This document shows positions 12,399 through 23,889 of a DNA stretch of 64,000 bases, piece by piece. Made by a program: the position numbers and the translations under genes. Positions within the stretch are counted from its first letter, which is position 1. Every line of letters begins with the position of its first letter. The notes beneath the pieces are model-generated. The model was not told the origin of the DNA. It worked only from the letters and a program-made list of their open reading frames with translations, and made no database searches. The DNA comes from Toxonevra muliebris (taxonomy: Eukaryota > Arthropoda > Insecta > Diptera > Pallopteridae): NCBI GenBank assembly GCA_963691655.1, contig OY829326.1, forward strand, positions 117,153,388 through 117,217,387, read 5' to 3'.

Positions 12399-14043
12399 CC
12401 ATTGTCTGTGATTTTAAATAAATTTATTGGCAAGATAAGCATTTTTATTTTTATATTTCTTGTTAGTTGGTATATTTACATATAAAATAAAATTTATGTG
12501 TGAATGTCTATCGTAATAAAGCATCTATTAAAATTTTTCCAAAAAAAAAATATTATTAAAAATACTTTTTCTTTTCAGATTTTCACTTATTTTCGCTCGT
12601 TTTCAAATCTTTTTGACATAATGATTAAATAAGGCAAGCGCGAGTAAGAAGAGAGAGGAATACTACAAAAAAAAAAAAAAAAAAGCGTAGGCGCCTTTGA
12701 ATGCGAAAAGCAAGAAAACAAAAAAATTAATAAATAAATATTATATAGTACTTCAGTCAGACTGATTTTTGTATAATGATTGGCTAAAGCAAAAACCAAC
12801 ATTTTTGGTTGGCGAGTGCCATTTTAATTACTTGATTAAAATGCAAGCAACTCAGCGCAAAACGATCATGAGGAGGTGTTGGAAGAAGAATTAAAATGCC
12901 TGCCTTGGACATGACGGCCTGCCTGCTACCGATCTGGCCTAAATGCCTGCCTGCCTGCCTGCTTGCTTGCATGCATGCCTGCTACTTGTGCTGGTGGAGT
13001 GAGTGCGTGACTGCAGACTCGTTTGCTTGCTTGACCAGATTTTTGTTTTTACTCTTTTCGATCATTTAATGGAGACAACAGTGAAACATCTGACAGCCGC
13101 CTGTCCAAGCAATATGACAAATAATAAAGTATTTAAATTTCAGAGCAGCAAAGCAACAAAAAAATAAAAACAAGAGCACATCATATAAATTTGGGTTGAC
13201 TTTATTATGTTCGTTTTTTTCTTTTTTTTTGTTCTTGTTTAAGTATTATTATTATTATTTGTAAATAATTTTTGGCAAATAGATTTATGAAAATGACTTT
13301 AATTACTTTTTGTACTTACTCTTTGACTAAGAAATGAAAGAAAGAAAGGAATAAAGACATAAACAAAACAAACACAACAGACCGATGGACGGACAAACAA
13401 AGAGAAGTACAAATTGGAATTTGATGTGGGCAATAATGATGACAGCAACAGAAACAATGCCAGCGCCATCACCATCACCAGCAGCAACAGCAAATTCAAC
13501 AAGACAAAGATGTTGTTTGTACATAAGAATATGACAAAGAAAGGGTGTTTTCCACCATTCAACATCGAAAAGATAATAATGATGACAACAGCGAGACTAC
13601 AACAACGAGGACAACGACGATGTGCAGATAATAATGATTACTTTCAAAAAATTTAATGGTTCTTTGTATTGAATATGAAAGGTTCATGATCGATATTTAA
13701 AGTTAATATTGGTTCATTACAAACGAATCAAACAAACAACCAAAAAACACACAAAAATAGGTTTAATGAATGAACTTAAATTGTAATTACTTTTCAACAT
13801 TCCATTCACCCATTTATTACTTAATGAGTATTGCTGTAAATGGGACCGAGAGGCAGGCAAAGGAGTATTTAAATTTAGGTTATTTTGTTTTCACATAAAT
13901 TAAAGATTTATTCGTGAATTTAAACATTTAAAACGCAAGGGAGAGGGGGTTGTAGGTCTAATTGAACCATTCTCCTCTATTTTACTGCTGTATTTAAAGA
14001 AATATCTCTTTAGCATTCACAAAAATAAAATAAGCTCGGTTAA
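12399..14043. other. Non-coding AT-rich DNA, probable intron
   Basis: No supported gene. Present are a poly-A run at about 12667-12684, a TGCC/TGCT tetranucleotide tract near 12935-12980, a T-rich run near 13213-13230, ATT repeats near 13244-13260, and CAGCAA/AACGACG repeats near 13440-13500 and 13590-13620. Short open frames here translate those repeats. Confidence 0.6.
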
Positions 14044-14563
14044 GTAAGTCAGCGTTTACATGATGAGACTTGCCTCGTGAAACTCGAACAAATGTAAGGA
14101 AGAGGAGAGAAACGACCGGGGGATGGACAAAATCTCTCGGGCAGCATTCCATGAAATTTTTTGACGTTTTTCTTTATACATTTTTGTAGTTCCATGTTTT
14201 CTCATATCGACGAAAACTATAATGGCGAAAGTTTCATGGAACTAATCTCATCGTAACTTCGTAAAATCGAAGCTTCAAAAGGGAATGCCAAAAAATCTCA
14301 TGAGACTAGTCTCACTGTATCAATGCAGACTTAGAGGGTGAAATTTGTGTCATGCAATTTGAAAAAAAAATACAGAAGAGGGGAGAAACGACAGGGAATA
14401 GGCAAAATCGATGATACTTTTTTGAAGTTTCTCTTTGTATTAAATAAAATAGGCCAAAGTTCCATGCAACTAATCTCACTGTATAAGAGCTACATGAAAC
14501 TTTAAAAGGGAATGTCAAAATATCTCATGAGACTACGTGAGACTAGTCTAAATGCAGACTTAG
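14044..14563. mobile_element. Duplicated inverted-repeat element
   Basis: Two related blocks of about 230-240 bp lie head to tail. Both contain GAGGRGAGAAACGAC, then a CATGAAA/CATGCAACTAATCTCA stretch, and then CTCATGAGACTA. The first block ends near 14335 and the second near 14563, both at AATGCAGACTTAG. The outer left end (AAGTCAGCGTTTA) resembles the reverse complement of the outer right end (AAGTCTGCATTTA), so the whole may be a MITE with an internal tandem duplication. No target duplication was established. Confidence 0.5.
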
Positions 14564-17500
14564 TTTTTTCATCTCTTTCATTTTTTTTTTTTTTTTGAGA
14601 GAGAGAAAGAGTACCCCTTGAACGTTCTGATTCTCTCATATGTACAGAATAATGGTATAAACACATAGAAGACGATAGGCTTGCGCCTACATCTGTCAAA
14701 AATACACACGCTTTAATGAAACTACAAAACTGCACGTCTGCATGACTTCATTTCCGATTGCAGTCGTATTAGAAATTAGAGAAATAAAATCAGAGATACA
14801 AAACAGAAGAATGAAGAAAAAAATTTATTTCGCTTTGAAATTCAACTGCGGTCGTTAATTAATTAAATTATCTCGACTACCGACATCAATTGAGAGTGTT
14901 TGCAGTTCCAATTATGAAGTCGCAAACCTGTAGTTTTTTATGTGTTTATATCATAAATCTGAATTGTTGTATTACTGAAACAATATTTTTGAAAATATAT
15001 CGAATAAAAATTACAAGATTATATACAACAAAATAAAGCTTAAGAACAACAACATCATTGCACTCAGATGGCATAGAAAAATTTTCAAAAAATCTTTTAT
15101 TGAATGTCAGTACAAAAAACTTGTGAAATATCGGTAAGTCAATAATAAAAAAAGTTGCATAACAAGAATTGACAAACGAGAGAGACAAAAAAGAGAGAGG
15201 ATTATCAGAAAGTGTATCTATAGAAATACGCATACAACAAAAGATAAAATATTTACAAGCTATCATCAAAATCAACAACATCTCAAAGACAACGACAATG
15301 AGAAAAGATCTAAAAAAAAGAGCTTAAAAAAATTTGAAGCGTGCTTAAAACAAAAAACAACAACAATAATAAAAGAAAAAAGAAAAAACGCATTTCTAGA
15401 AAATTTACTCAATTTACAAGCAACAACTGTTATGCTACCCAATTCAAAGAGAGCTCAACAACGGTAGTAGGAAAAAAAACAGTAATCACATGAATACATC
15501 TATACATTTATTCATAATAATAATAATAGAGAGGAGACAAACACCAAAACAAATAATAATCATAATCATCAACAACAAAAACAAAAATTCAGAGAGAAAA
15601 GCAGCAGTAACAGCACAAATTTTAGAACATAATAAAAAGCAGCAATTTGATAATCAGAAACAACAACAAACGTTCACCTATGAAACCCAAACTAATAACA
15701 TTTTAAACTGTTTTATAGATTGCAGCAACAAAAACCAAAAAAATTTCTTTGTTAAAATATATTATTTATTTATAGAGTTATGTCATATGGTATACTACAT
15801 ATATACACACTTGCATTCCATCCATCATATCTAGAGAATATATAAACTTGCGCTAAAAAACAAAATAACAACAAAAAAATAAAAAAAAGTGGCAAAAAAG
15901 AAAACATGATGGAAACGTGTTCTGCACTTACAATAAAAAAAAAATTAAAATAAAAAGTAATCAGTAATCAACAAAGTAGAGAAACACAATAACAACAATA
16001 ATGAAAACAGTTTGCTCTACTTTTAAGAAAGAAAATAGGTGAAAACCAAACCGTAAAGCATACAACACCAGTATGTGTGAAAGAGAGATGTATAATTATG
16101 AGAGGAATTAGAACAACAGTTTAAGAATTTAGAGAAATTTTGCAAAATATCGGAGAAAATACTTATTTCTTTTTTATTAACTTGTACTGTATGTATGTGT
16201 TGTATGTTGATTGTGTTGGTGTGAGATAAAATTTGATTATTTAGTAGACATAATTTATAGCACAGGAAACACTGGCGCCACACTTCAGAGAGAGAGAAAG
16301 AAGGAAAGAGAAAACAAACTCGGGACTACTGAGAATAAGAGATAAGTACGTATAAAATTTACCGGTCATATTTACTGTTAAATCTGCTTTTTTAACCTTA
16401 AACTTTACAATTGAAAAGAAAATGTATCTCAATTGTGAAAAAGTATTAAATTTAAAACAATAGTTACCTATATTAAAATTTAATTAGGTAAGGTGTAGTA
16501 TTATAACAGAATATGAGGTTGCATATATAAAACAAATTTGTATCGGAAAATTATTGAACACTGATCGAAAAAATATTTCAAGTTCTAAAAAATTTCAGCA
16601 TTCAAGCTTTAATCCTTGAAATCATTTAATATTTTTGATTTTTCAAATTATTCAATGCAATTTATCTACCATACAGTAGAGTTGGACAGGAACCATAACC
16701 TAAAAACCATGGGCCAGTTTCAAGAAGCACGCAATATTTCAACTGAAAATATTCTTTCTCTTCATAAAGTTTTTATATATTAATAAAAAAAAATCTTAAT
16801 GAACATACGCAATCATAACACTAGTCGTATTAAGGTCGTTATAGAGCGGGATTTTCCAAAATGACATACTTAAACAAAGAGAAACGAAATAATGAAAATA
16901 TAAATGCAAAAAAAAAAAAAAAAACACACACGCAACAACAAAACAACAAGTTAAATAGTTCAGTTTTTATTTTATGTTTTTTGTCATTACGAAAGGCGAT
17001 CGCTTTTTACTGCAAGCAAGCTTAAGCTGAAGCGTATAACAACAACAACTTAGTAGCATATAGCATAGTAAAAGCGAATAGGTAAGCGCAAAATTTGCGA
17101 AAAGCGGTTAACAGTTTCAAAAAAAAAAAAAAAAAAAAAAAAAAATAAGCACGCTTTTTAAACGCACACACACACGCACACTTATATACCAACACATTGA
17201 AAGAAGTAACGTCGTGTAAAAACGCATGCGTGCGTTTCGCTGCGATTGCGGCCTTAACGATTTCATATTATTTACAAACGTCTCGGACAGACAAACAACC
17301 ACATTGATGCAAACTAACAGAAGACAACAATATTATGTCAGCAACTTTTTTTTGTTTTTTTTCAGATGAATCGCCGTCGTCGTTGCTGGTTGTCGATGAC
17401 GGCGATCAAGTCGTCATACAAACTCATACTCGTATGTGTAAGTGAGAGTGTGTTAGTATGAGCTTGCTTGCTTGCGTATATAGCCAAATACTTGTAGTCG

Positions 17501-18229
17501 GCGGCGGTTACCCCCAACCCAACGTCTTCATATTTGTTGTTAAACTAAACAATCAACAATAAAATTGTTGTTGTTTTCGTATTTTATATTGACATGTATG
17601 TTTGTAAGTATATATTAGAGTGTAGATAAATAAATAAAAAAAAAAAAAATGTAGTAGAAAATCACACGCATAATAATTATAGAGAGATCAAGTTGTAGTA
17701 GTAATTGTTGTTGTTGTGGTAGTTAAGTGCCGGTGTGGCCATGTGACGTGATGTGATGCCATGCGATCACCGCTGCTGACTGTCATATTTTGTTGTTTTT
17801 ATTTGTGATTGTGATAACACTGCAAATTAACATAGGCAAAGTAAATATTGTGTTTATGTATGTGTGTGTGTGTGCGATAGATTTATAAAAAAAAAAAACC
17901 CAGTTAGAAATCTGGAATTAATAGTGTTGAATAGCATTCAAAATCTTCTGTTCATATGTCGTGGCTCTGCAAAACCGATTAGAAAATGTGGTGGCAATCA
18001 GGGATTTGTCTTGAAAAGCATTTCAAATCTTATATTCCTACGCATTCGATGGCATGGTCATGCATTACGTTTGAAACGCATTTTTGTTTTTTAGGTAAAT
18101 AAACCAACAAAAATTTCGTTTGTCGCATCAGTAACGATGGTTCAATTTCCAAGCTTCGACAAAATTTAATGAGCTTCTTTAATTTCATTTTGGAGTTTTC
18201 ATGTTTCTCATCAAATATCATCGACATGC
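14564..18229. other. Non-coding AT-rich DNA, probable intron
   Basis: No supported gene. It holds a T run with a GAGA tract near 14580-14607, AAC/AAT microsatellites around 15356-15700, poly-A near 16909-16923, a long A run at about 17120-17145, GTT repeats near 17706-17716 and a TG run near 17860-17873. The open frames translate low-complexity DNA. Confidence 0.6.
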
Positions 18230-18460
18230 TAAAAATATCTGAAAGCGCGAATTTTCATCTCTTTCCTTATTATTTCTAAATTTCCCTTCCCTTGTGAGTC
18301 CCTTAACAAATCCTGAATTTCCATCTAGTTTCTGAATTCCTTTTCTATTTCTAAACTGCTTTTAGATTTTTGAGTTATTCTTTTATTCTAAAATTCCTTT
18401 CCTATTACTGAAATGTTTTTTTCCTGTATTCCTTTCCGATTTCTGAATTCCTTTAGCAGG
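18230..18460 (+). repeat. Decayed short tandem repeat (TTCTGAATTCC type)
   Basis: The words TTTCTGAATTCCTTT, TATTTCTAAA, TATTACTGAA and GATTTCTGAATTCC recur every 20-25 bp, separated by short spacers. This looks like an old pyrimidine-rich minisatellite with a unit near 22 bp. It is non-coding. Confidence 0.5.
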
Positions 18461-18479
18461 TCTGTAGACTAAAAATCTT

Positions 18480-18660
18480 TCAAGGGAAATCATATTTTCG
18501 TTGCACTTATACGAAACGACCAAGAAACGAAGTTGTGCAGTTGTTAGTGTTTAGTAAACGAGGTCATATGAGGATCGGCTACATACAATCAAGCAGAGAG
18601 TCGACTTCTTGCAGTTTTATGTCATGTGCTTTAGCGAGATAGCCGAGAGACGTTGGGTTT
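18480..18660 (+). repeat. Dispersed repeat family D, copy 1
   Basis: The block shares ACGAAACGA, GTTAGTGTTTAGT, ATCGGCTACATACAA, GAGAGTCGACTTCTTGC and an AGCGAGATAGCCGA end with copies at 51745-52100 (same strand), 23500-23830 and 25440-25640 (opposite strand). Four copies in 64 kb mark it as a mobile or amplified family. No terminal inverted repeat or coding content was seen, so its class is unknown. Confidence 0.65.
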
Positions 18661-19479
18661 TTATCTATGTGTGTGTATGTAGAAGAAATATGTATGTATG
18701 TGAAAAAATTTGTTTTTTGCTTTTATTCATTAAATGAAATTTAAATTTGTTATTGCTTTATTTTCTTTATATTTTTCGCAGTGTAAAACGAGTTTTTTTT
18801 TTTTACCAATTATAATTTGAATGAATTTGTTAAATTGAAAAAATTTAAGCAAGCAAATAAAATATTTGTTGTTGTTGTTGTTTCCAGTTTCAGTTTGAGA
18901 CTTAATAAATATCGAATTTATTATAATTTGATGGTTTTCTCAATTTTTGGCAAATTGCTAAAATGTTTAATTTAAATTTGTATTTATTTTTTTATTTATT
19001 TATTTTAATTGAATTGGCAATCATTTATGGGGTTCTGTTGCTTCTTTAATATTCCTAAAAGGTGTGCTGAAAATTTGCATTAATTTTCATTTGGGAATCA
19101 CACAGAAGCACAGGGATTTTGTGATCTAGACAAAAGCTTAAAACACTTCAGAAAGAATGTTTAATTAGTTGGCCAGCCATAATCCGTAATAAAAAAAACC
19201 GCTTAATATCATTGTCACACTAGAATGTATATGTGCATCTGACTTTCCAATTAAATCAGAATGTTTATATGAGAGGCTGAGTGCAATAAAGGGTTAAAAG
19301 ATCTTAAAGTAAAAGCAAAACTACAACAATTCTTTCAGAGCGACAACGGCAGTGATTTAAACCGTTTTTATTCTTAACATATTTTGTTTCACTTTTGCTC
19401 TAAAGCAAAATTTTACCATCTTTTTTTTTTCAGTCTCTCATATGATTCAAAAACAAATCATACTTTATGGTATATTAGA

Positions 19480-19610
19480 GGTGGCCACCTATACACACAC
19501 AATGATCGATTGAGCACGCTATGAAAATGAGCTCTGTACGTGTGAAATTTCTTACGCTGTGTCTGTCTGCGTGCAAGTCTTTGCACCTACAGCACAGAAT
19601 GCAGACCGAC
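19480..19610 (+). repeat. Dispersed repeat family E, copy 1
   Basis: GTGGCCACCTATACA, AGCTCTGTACGTGTGAAA and TGCGTGCAAG appear here in the same order and strand as at 52408-52515. Both copies lie 0.5-1 kb downstream of a family D copy on the same strand, so D and E may be parts of one longer element. Confidence 0.55.
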
Positions 19611-19887
19611 CTTGTTTATATATGACGTATATAACGAAGTTGCTCATGCGAAAAGCTGAGAGCAAAAGCAAAAAGAGCAAAAATGATATAGCAATTCTTT
19701 CAGAGGAAAAACGGCACAGCAACTTAACGTTTAGTGTTTTTAACACAGATATCCGAACGTTTTCGAAATATATCTTACAAAATTCGACGTTGGCTCTGTG
19801 TTTGCATATGCTCTCTATGCGACAAGCAACTGTGTGGAAGGCAGGGTGACGAGCGAAGAGAGGGAACTTCAAATTCTCTTCAGTAAA

Positions 19888-20417
19888 AAATTTACAAATA
19901 TTTTTTTGATAAAGGTACTGTAGCGGATCAAAATGAAAAAAATGTGTTTTTTTTTTGTTAATTTTCAATCGCTTATAATTTTTACAAAATTTGTCCAAAT
20001 GCACCAAACTTTAAAAATGTTGTGGGAAAAACTATTTACTCAAACATATTTTTCCAAATTTTTGTTTACTTTTTTGGATATACAAGTTGTGCTATGGATC
20101 ACCGGTGACCCTAAATTCTTCAGGTTGTGCTCTAACGGTTCTAGTTTCCTTACGATCTAGAAAGGGTTAAGTGGAAAATTAATACTAATTTACTTTGTCT
20201 AACTTTAAAAACAATATCTAATAAAAATCTACGAAAAAAGTTGGTGAAAAATGCCATTGAAAGCCACCGGGTCACCGGTGATCCATGAAAGTTCAGACAT
20301 TCAGAGGCGCAAAATGTCCGTTTTGATCGAAAATTGTAACAAAATTGGGGTCAAACAATACGAATCCGTATTCTGTTTTCCACTATCTCCTCTGGTTTTC
20401 TCACGGTCCTGGGTTAA
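19888..20417 (-). mobile_element. piggyBac-like TTAA element, truncated copy
   Basis: This is a reverse-complement relative of 33294-33926. Shared landmarks are the ..GGTACTGTAGCGGATCAAA.. block near 19915, the TTTTTCCCACAACAT block (here near 20020-20035 in reverse), ACCGGTGA..CC near 20100 and 20270, and the end CTCACGGTCCTGGG followed by TTAA (20414-20417). An internal AAAGGGTTAAG near 20160 marks the junction of two related half-units. The outer end near 19888 is missing, so the copy is truncated. It is non-coding. Confidence 0.65.
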
Positions 20418-20690
20418 TCGTAATTAGCGACCCCGAAAACCCCCGTATACCAATTTTCATATTGATATGAATTTTCATATTTTACTGATTCAGTCCACCA
20501 TATTGGATCCGCCATTTTGAATTTAAAAAATCTGGATATCAAAATCGCAATCAGCGACCCCGAAAACCCACCTATATCAATTTTCATATTGATATGAATA
20601 AGTTTCACTGATTCAGTCCACCATATTGGATCCGCCATTTTGAATTTTGGATATCAAAATCGTAATCAGCGACCCTAAAAACTTAAAAAT
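20418..20690 (+). repeat. 123-bp tandem repeat, array 1
   Basis: The words CATATTGGATCCGCCATTTT (20499 and 20622, 123 bp apart) and ATCAGCGACCC..AAAA repeat in tandem for a little over two units. The array abuts the TTAA end of the piggyBac-like copy at 20414-20417. The same unit, with the same 123-bp spacing, is found 35 kb away at about 55370-55685. The 75-residue minus-strand frame over it is a translation of the repeat. Confidence 0.75.
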
Positions 20691-20921
20691 ATGACCATTG
20701 GATAAAAAACAATTATTAGAAAAATGTGTGCTTAAAAGGGTTAAAACAAATTGATAAAACATTTATTCAACAATAAATACTTTTAGGCATTCAACCAGTC
20801 CGGCTTCATAAAACCATTAAATTTTGTAGCGATTTGAGATCAGATTTATGCTTTTTACATCAAAATTTATCAATCCCAATTTTTTTTAAATCAATCAAAA
20901 ATTTGGGCACTAGAGGGTTAA
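20691..20921. mobile_element. Probable piggyBac-like remnant ending in TTAA
   Basis: After the 123-bp array there is AAAAGGGTTAA near 20727-20738 and then GGGCACTAGAGGGTTAA ending at 20921. Read in reverse, the latter is TTAA followed by CCCTCTAGTGCCC, the form of end seen in piggyBac-type elements. The order suggests a composite of several TTAA-flanked units. There is no coding content. Confidence 0.4.
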
Positions 20922-21220
20922 TGTTTTTTAGGCTGCTGAATCCGAATTTGTCATATGTTTTGTCTCACCATTAAAAACATCGTTCATATATTTCCGCTGA
21001 GGTTTCAATCACAGATAACCTAATTTCAGAATATATTTATACCCTAGAATTACAGACACAATTTAACTGTTATTATCTTAAATTTAACTTAAATTTCTAT
21101 CGAAAGAGGATTTCACAATATTTATGCGCATAACCTTACGGCTCTACATTTCTACGTTTTTTGTTTTTGTTTGTTTTTTGTTTTTTTTAATTTAAATTAA
21201 ATACAACTTCTTGCACTTAC
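20922..21220. other. Intron downstream of the stx exon
   Basis: Non-coding DNA just 3' (on the minus strand) of the midnolin/stuxnet exon. It begins with the donor GTAAGTGC, followed by a T/A-rich stretch with AAACAAAA repeats in the intron sense. No other exon was found in the 21 kb to the left edge. Confidence 0.6.
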
Positions 21221-21308
21221 CAGTAAGCCAGTTTCAACATTTGGTATTAATATAATTTTTGAACCATCCATTAAATTGTTGTCCTTAAGTGTACCATCTT
21301 GCAATTCT
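21221..21308 (-). CDS. stx: Midnolin/stuxnet exon (end of ubiquitin-like domain)
   Basis: An 88-bp internal exon on the minus strand. In that sense it is preceded by a pyrimidine-rich tract and TATATTTTCAG and followed by GTAAGTGC, so both splice sites are good. The frame is one nucleotide (finishing a split codon, probably Arg) plus 29 complete codons, starting ELQDGTLKDNN and ending LIPNVETGLL. The pattern LQ..G.L.D..L.DGSKI.L.P.VE.GLL is the C-terminal half of the midnolin ubiquitin-like domain (human midnolin has LQEFGVGDGSKL, then VPTVEAGL). Known biology: midnolin delivers nuclear proteins to the proteasome without ubiquitylation, and fly stuxnet lowers Polycomb levels. The phase-0 donor would join to the exon carrying the conserved RPE..VMQALESL region. 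The exon holding the first half of the domain should lie at higher coordinates, but neither neighbour was found. Another ubiquitin-like protein is the alternative. Confidence 0.82.
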
Positions 21309-23499
21309 CTGAAAATATACAGAGAGAAAAAAAGAAATGTTTAATAAAATATTTAAAAATAAAATAATTTCATGTATACATTTTAGTAAATTTCAGAAGA
21401 TCTGGATAGAGCCTGAAAATGGTGCATACTATGTGATACCTTGAATACTTTAAATTCTTAAATTTATATATATCGAACCACCATTTAGTGCTCCTCTTGA
21501 TAATAAAATATTTAAAAATGAACCTGTAAGCGTAATCGACGAATCAGAAGATTGGGGCTTTTTAGAAAAATCTTACTAAAAATGTTTTTAAAATATATTT
21601 AAATTAAGAGTCAATGGAAGAAGAATCGCTTTGTATTAAGGTAAAAACAAAAATTAAATAAATAAAATGATTTATTTAACTACCTGGTAAAAAAAACACA
21701 CACACACATACACACATATAACTAAACTTGAAAATTAACTTTCAGTGTTTTTTAGAAACGAAAATTTAAATAAACACACGACAAAATTTAACACAAAGAG
21801 ACTCCAAAATGTTTCTTTGTTTAAAAAAATGTGAAAAAATAATAAAAACAAAAAATGAAAATAAAAAAAAAAACAACATATAAAAACAACAAATTATGTG
21901 GTTTATTGTTACTGTGAACTTGTCCAAAAAAGCAATAACAAAAACAACAATAAAAATAATAATAAAAAAGCTTGTTTTCGAATATGTATTTACAACAGTG
22001 CATACAAATAAAAAAATTTAATAAACAAAAAAAAAAAAATAAAAAAAAATAGATATGCACAAAATTTTAGACTTTTGACTTTTGTTGTTGTGATGGTAAG
22101 GAAGGAAGTTGTTGTGCACTTAAAAAAAAAAAAAAAACAATATCAAAAATTAATTTTTCACTTGAATGCTTAATGAATGCACACAAACATAAAACGCAAA
22201 AATAAAAAAGTGTAAAAATATTTAAATTTTAAAAAAGTACAATGCTGATTTGCTGCTGAAAAGGTGTTAGAGGTTTTTGCTTTTAGTTTAAACAGAAAAA
22301 TCAGCTTAAAAAATAATATAATAAATAAAAATAAATGGTATTCATTGTTTTTTGCTGAGTTCATACTTTAATTTTAATGTTAAAAATAAATACGCAAGTA
22401 CAACAAAAATAAATACCAAAAAAAAAGAAAAAAAAATTAATTAAATAAGAAAAAACAAAAAAAAAAAAAAATGCAACTGAAGCCAATGACATTTTTTATT
22501 TTTCTTGATTTTGATTTTAATTTTATTTCATTTCATTTTCTTTTTGATTTTATTTCTTTTAACTTCATTTCGCGGAAGGGCAATCTGCTGATAATTGCGA
22601 AATTTGATTTACTTTTGCTTTAATTTTATAAATTTATTCTTTTTGTTTTTTTGTTTATTTTGTCAGTAAGATTCTTAAGTTTAAGCTTAAAATAAATAAA
22701 AATAAAAAAAAATATTGTTTAAATTTTCCACAAAAAAAAAAAAAAATTATAATTCAAATAATAAGCACAAAAATTGTAATCGAGTGCAATTTATTTAACT
22801 TTGTTTTGTTATTTTTTTTTTGTTTTAACACCTGCAAGAAAATAAATACATATTCATTGTTGCCACATGTGTCAACATTAACTTTTGACTTTTTTCTGTC
22901 TCTGTTTGTTGTTAAAAGCTTAAAGACAAAAAAAATATATATAAAAAAAACAAGTGGTTGAACTTATTTTCTTTTTGAACTGTTAAAAAAAAATTCATCA
23001 TCAAGTAATTTAATTAAATTTGTGATTTATATTTTAATTAGGCTTAAAAATATGTATGCGCGATCTTTATTTGTACTGTGATTCAGTCAATATATTCTCC
23101 AATTTTTACAACAATAAAACTCATTTATTTAATCCAAAGTTTAGTCATGCTAAGTTAATCTAAATTACATAAATTGTGGCATATACATATATTTCTGTAT
23201 AAAATGTTGTTAAAAACAATATTGGAACTACCCCATGAATCATAATCTAATATTTCAGAACAAAGGAAAACCATTTTTAAATGTAATTCAAATCAATGTC
23301 TATCATTTATGTAATCATCTGATTACATCACACAATAAGTGAAGGGAAAAAACAAAATTTTTCAAATGAATGTTTTACCCAGCAGACTAGAATAAAATAG
23401 AATGCTCTACTCTATAACTCACGTAGTCCTTCAAATTCCCTAAGCTGTGAACGCAAAAAATTGTAAAATAATTTCATACTTCCCATTTTTGTTAGAAGT
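21309..23499. other. Intron upstream of the stx exon, low-complexity
   Basis: Non-coding. It contains a CA run near 21698-21715 and very many A runs with AAAT/AAAC repeats (about 21830-22060, 22122-22136, 22410-22471, 22731-22746). Phe/Tyr-rich minus-strand frames here are complements of A-rich DNA. A splice-like pair near 23420-23452 is too short and carries no recognisable peptide. Confidence 0.6.
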
Positions 23500-23830
23500 A
23501 GAAGTGAAATTTTATTGTTTATTTGAAAATTATTAGAAAACATTTATAACACATTCTGTTGAAGTTTTTGCAGTTTTCTTCACTTTATTTTGTTGTTCCT
23601 TTTCTTCTGTTGATACTCTCTACACTTTCTCTCTTATGTTATATACATACTATATAACAGTAGAGCTATTTGCAATCAAGCAGAGGCATCTAAGTCGGCT
23701 CTCTCACTAAAGTGCATGAGATAAAACTACGAGAAGTCGTCTCTCTGCTTGAAGTAGCCGAATATCAATTGCATAACTTCGTTTCTTACTGGTTTTGTAT
23801 GAGTGCAATGAAAACACGAAACCGTTACTG
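23500..23830 (-). repeat. Dispersed repeat family D, copy 2 (inverted)
   Basis: The reverse complement matches 51745-52100 over about 330 bp. Shared words include AGAGTATCAACAGAAGAAAAG, AAAACTGCAAAAACT and TCTAATAATTTTCAAATAAACAA in the sense of the other copy, plus the AGAGAGCCGA and GAAGTCG..TCTCTGCTTG motifs. This copy and 51745-52100 are the longest and define the family. It is non-coding. Confidence 0.65.
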
Positions 23831-23889
23831 TTAAATTTTTTGCATTCTTCCTCTTTCTATTTTCTGAAGTTTTTTTTTTCTATTGGTAC

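Noticed and set aside
19552..20007. 151-residue minus-strand frame
   Set aside because: It runs across family E and the piggyBac-like repeat and shows no protein motif.
23420..23452. Possible 22-bp microexon on the minus strand
   Set aside because: Very short, unsupported peptide and a chance pair of AG/GT sites in AT-rich DNA.
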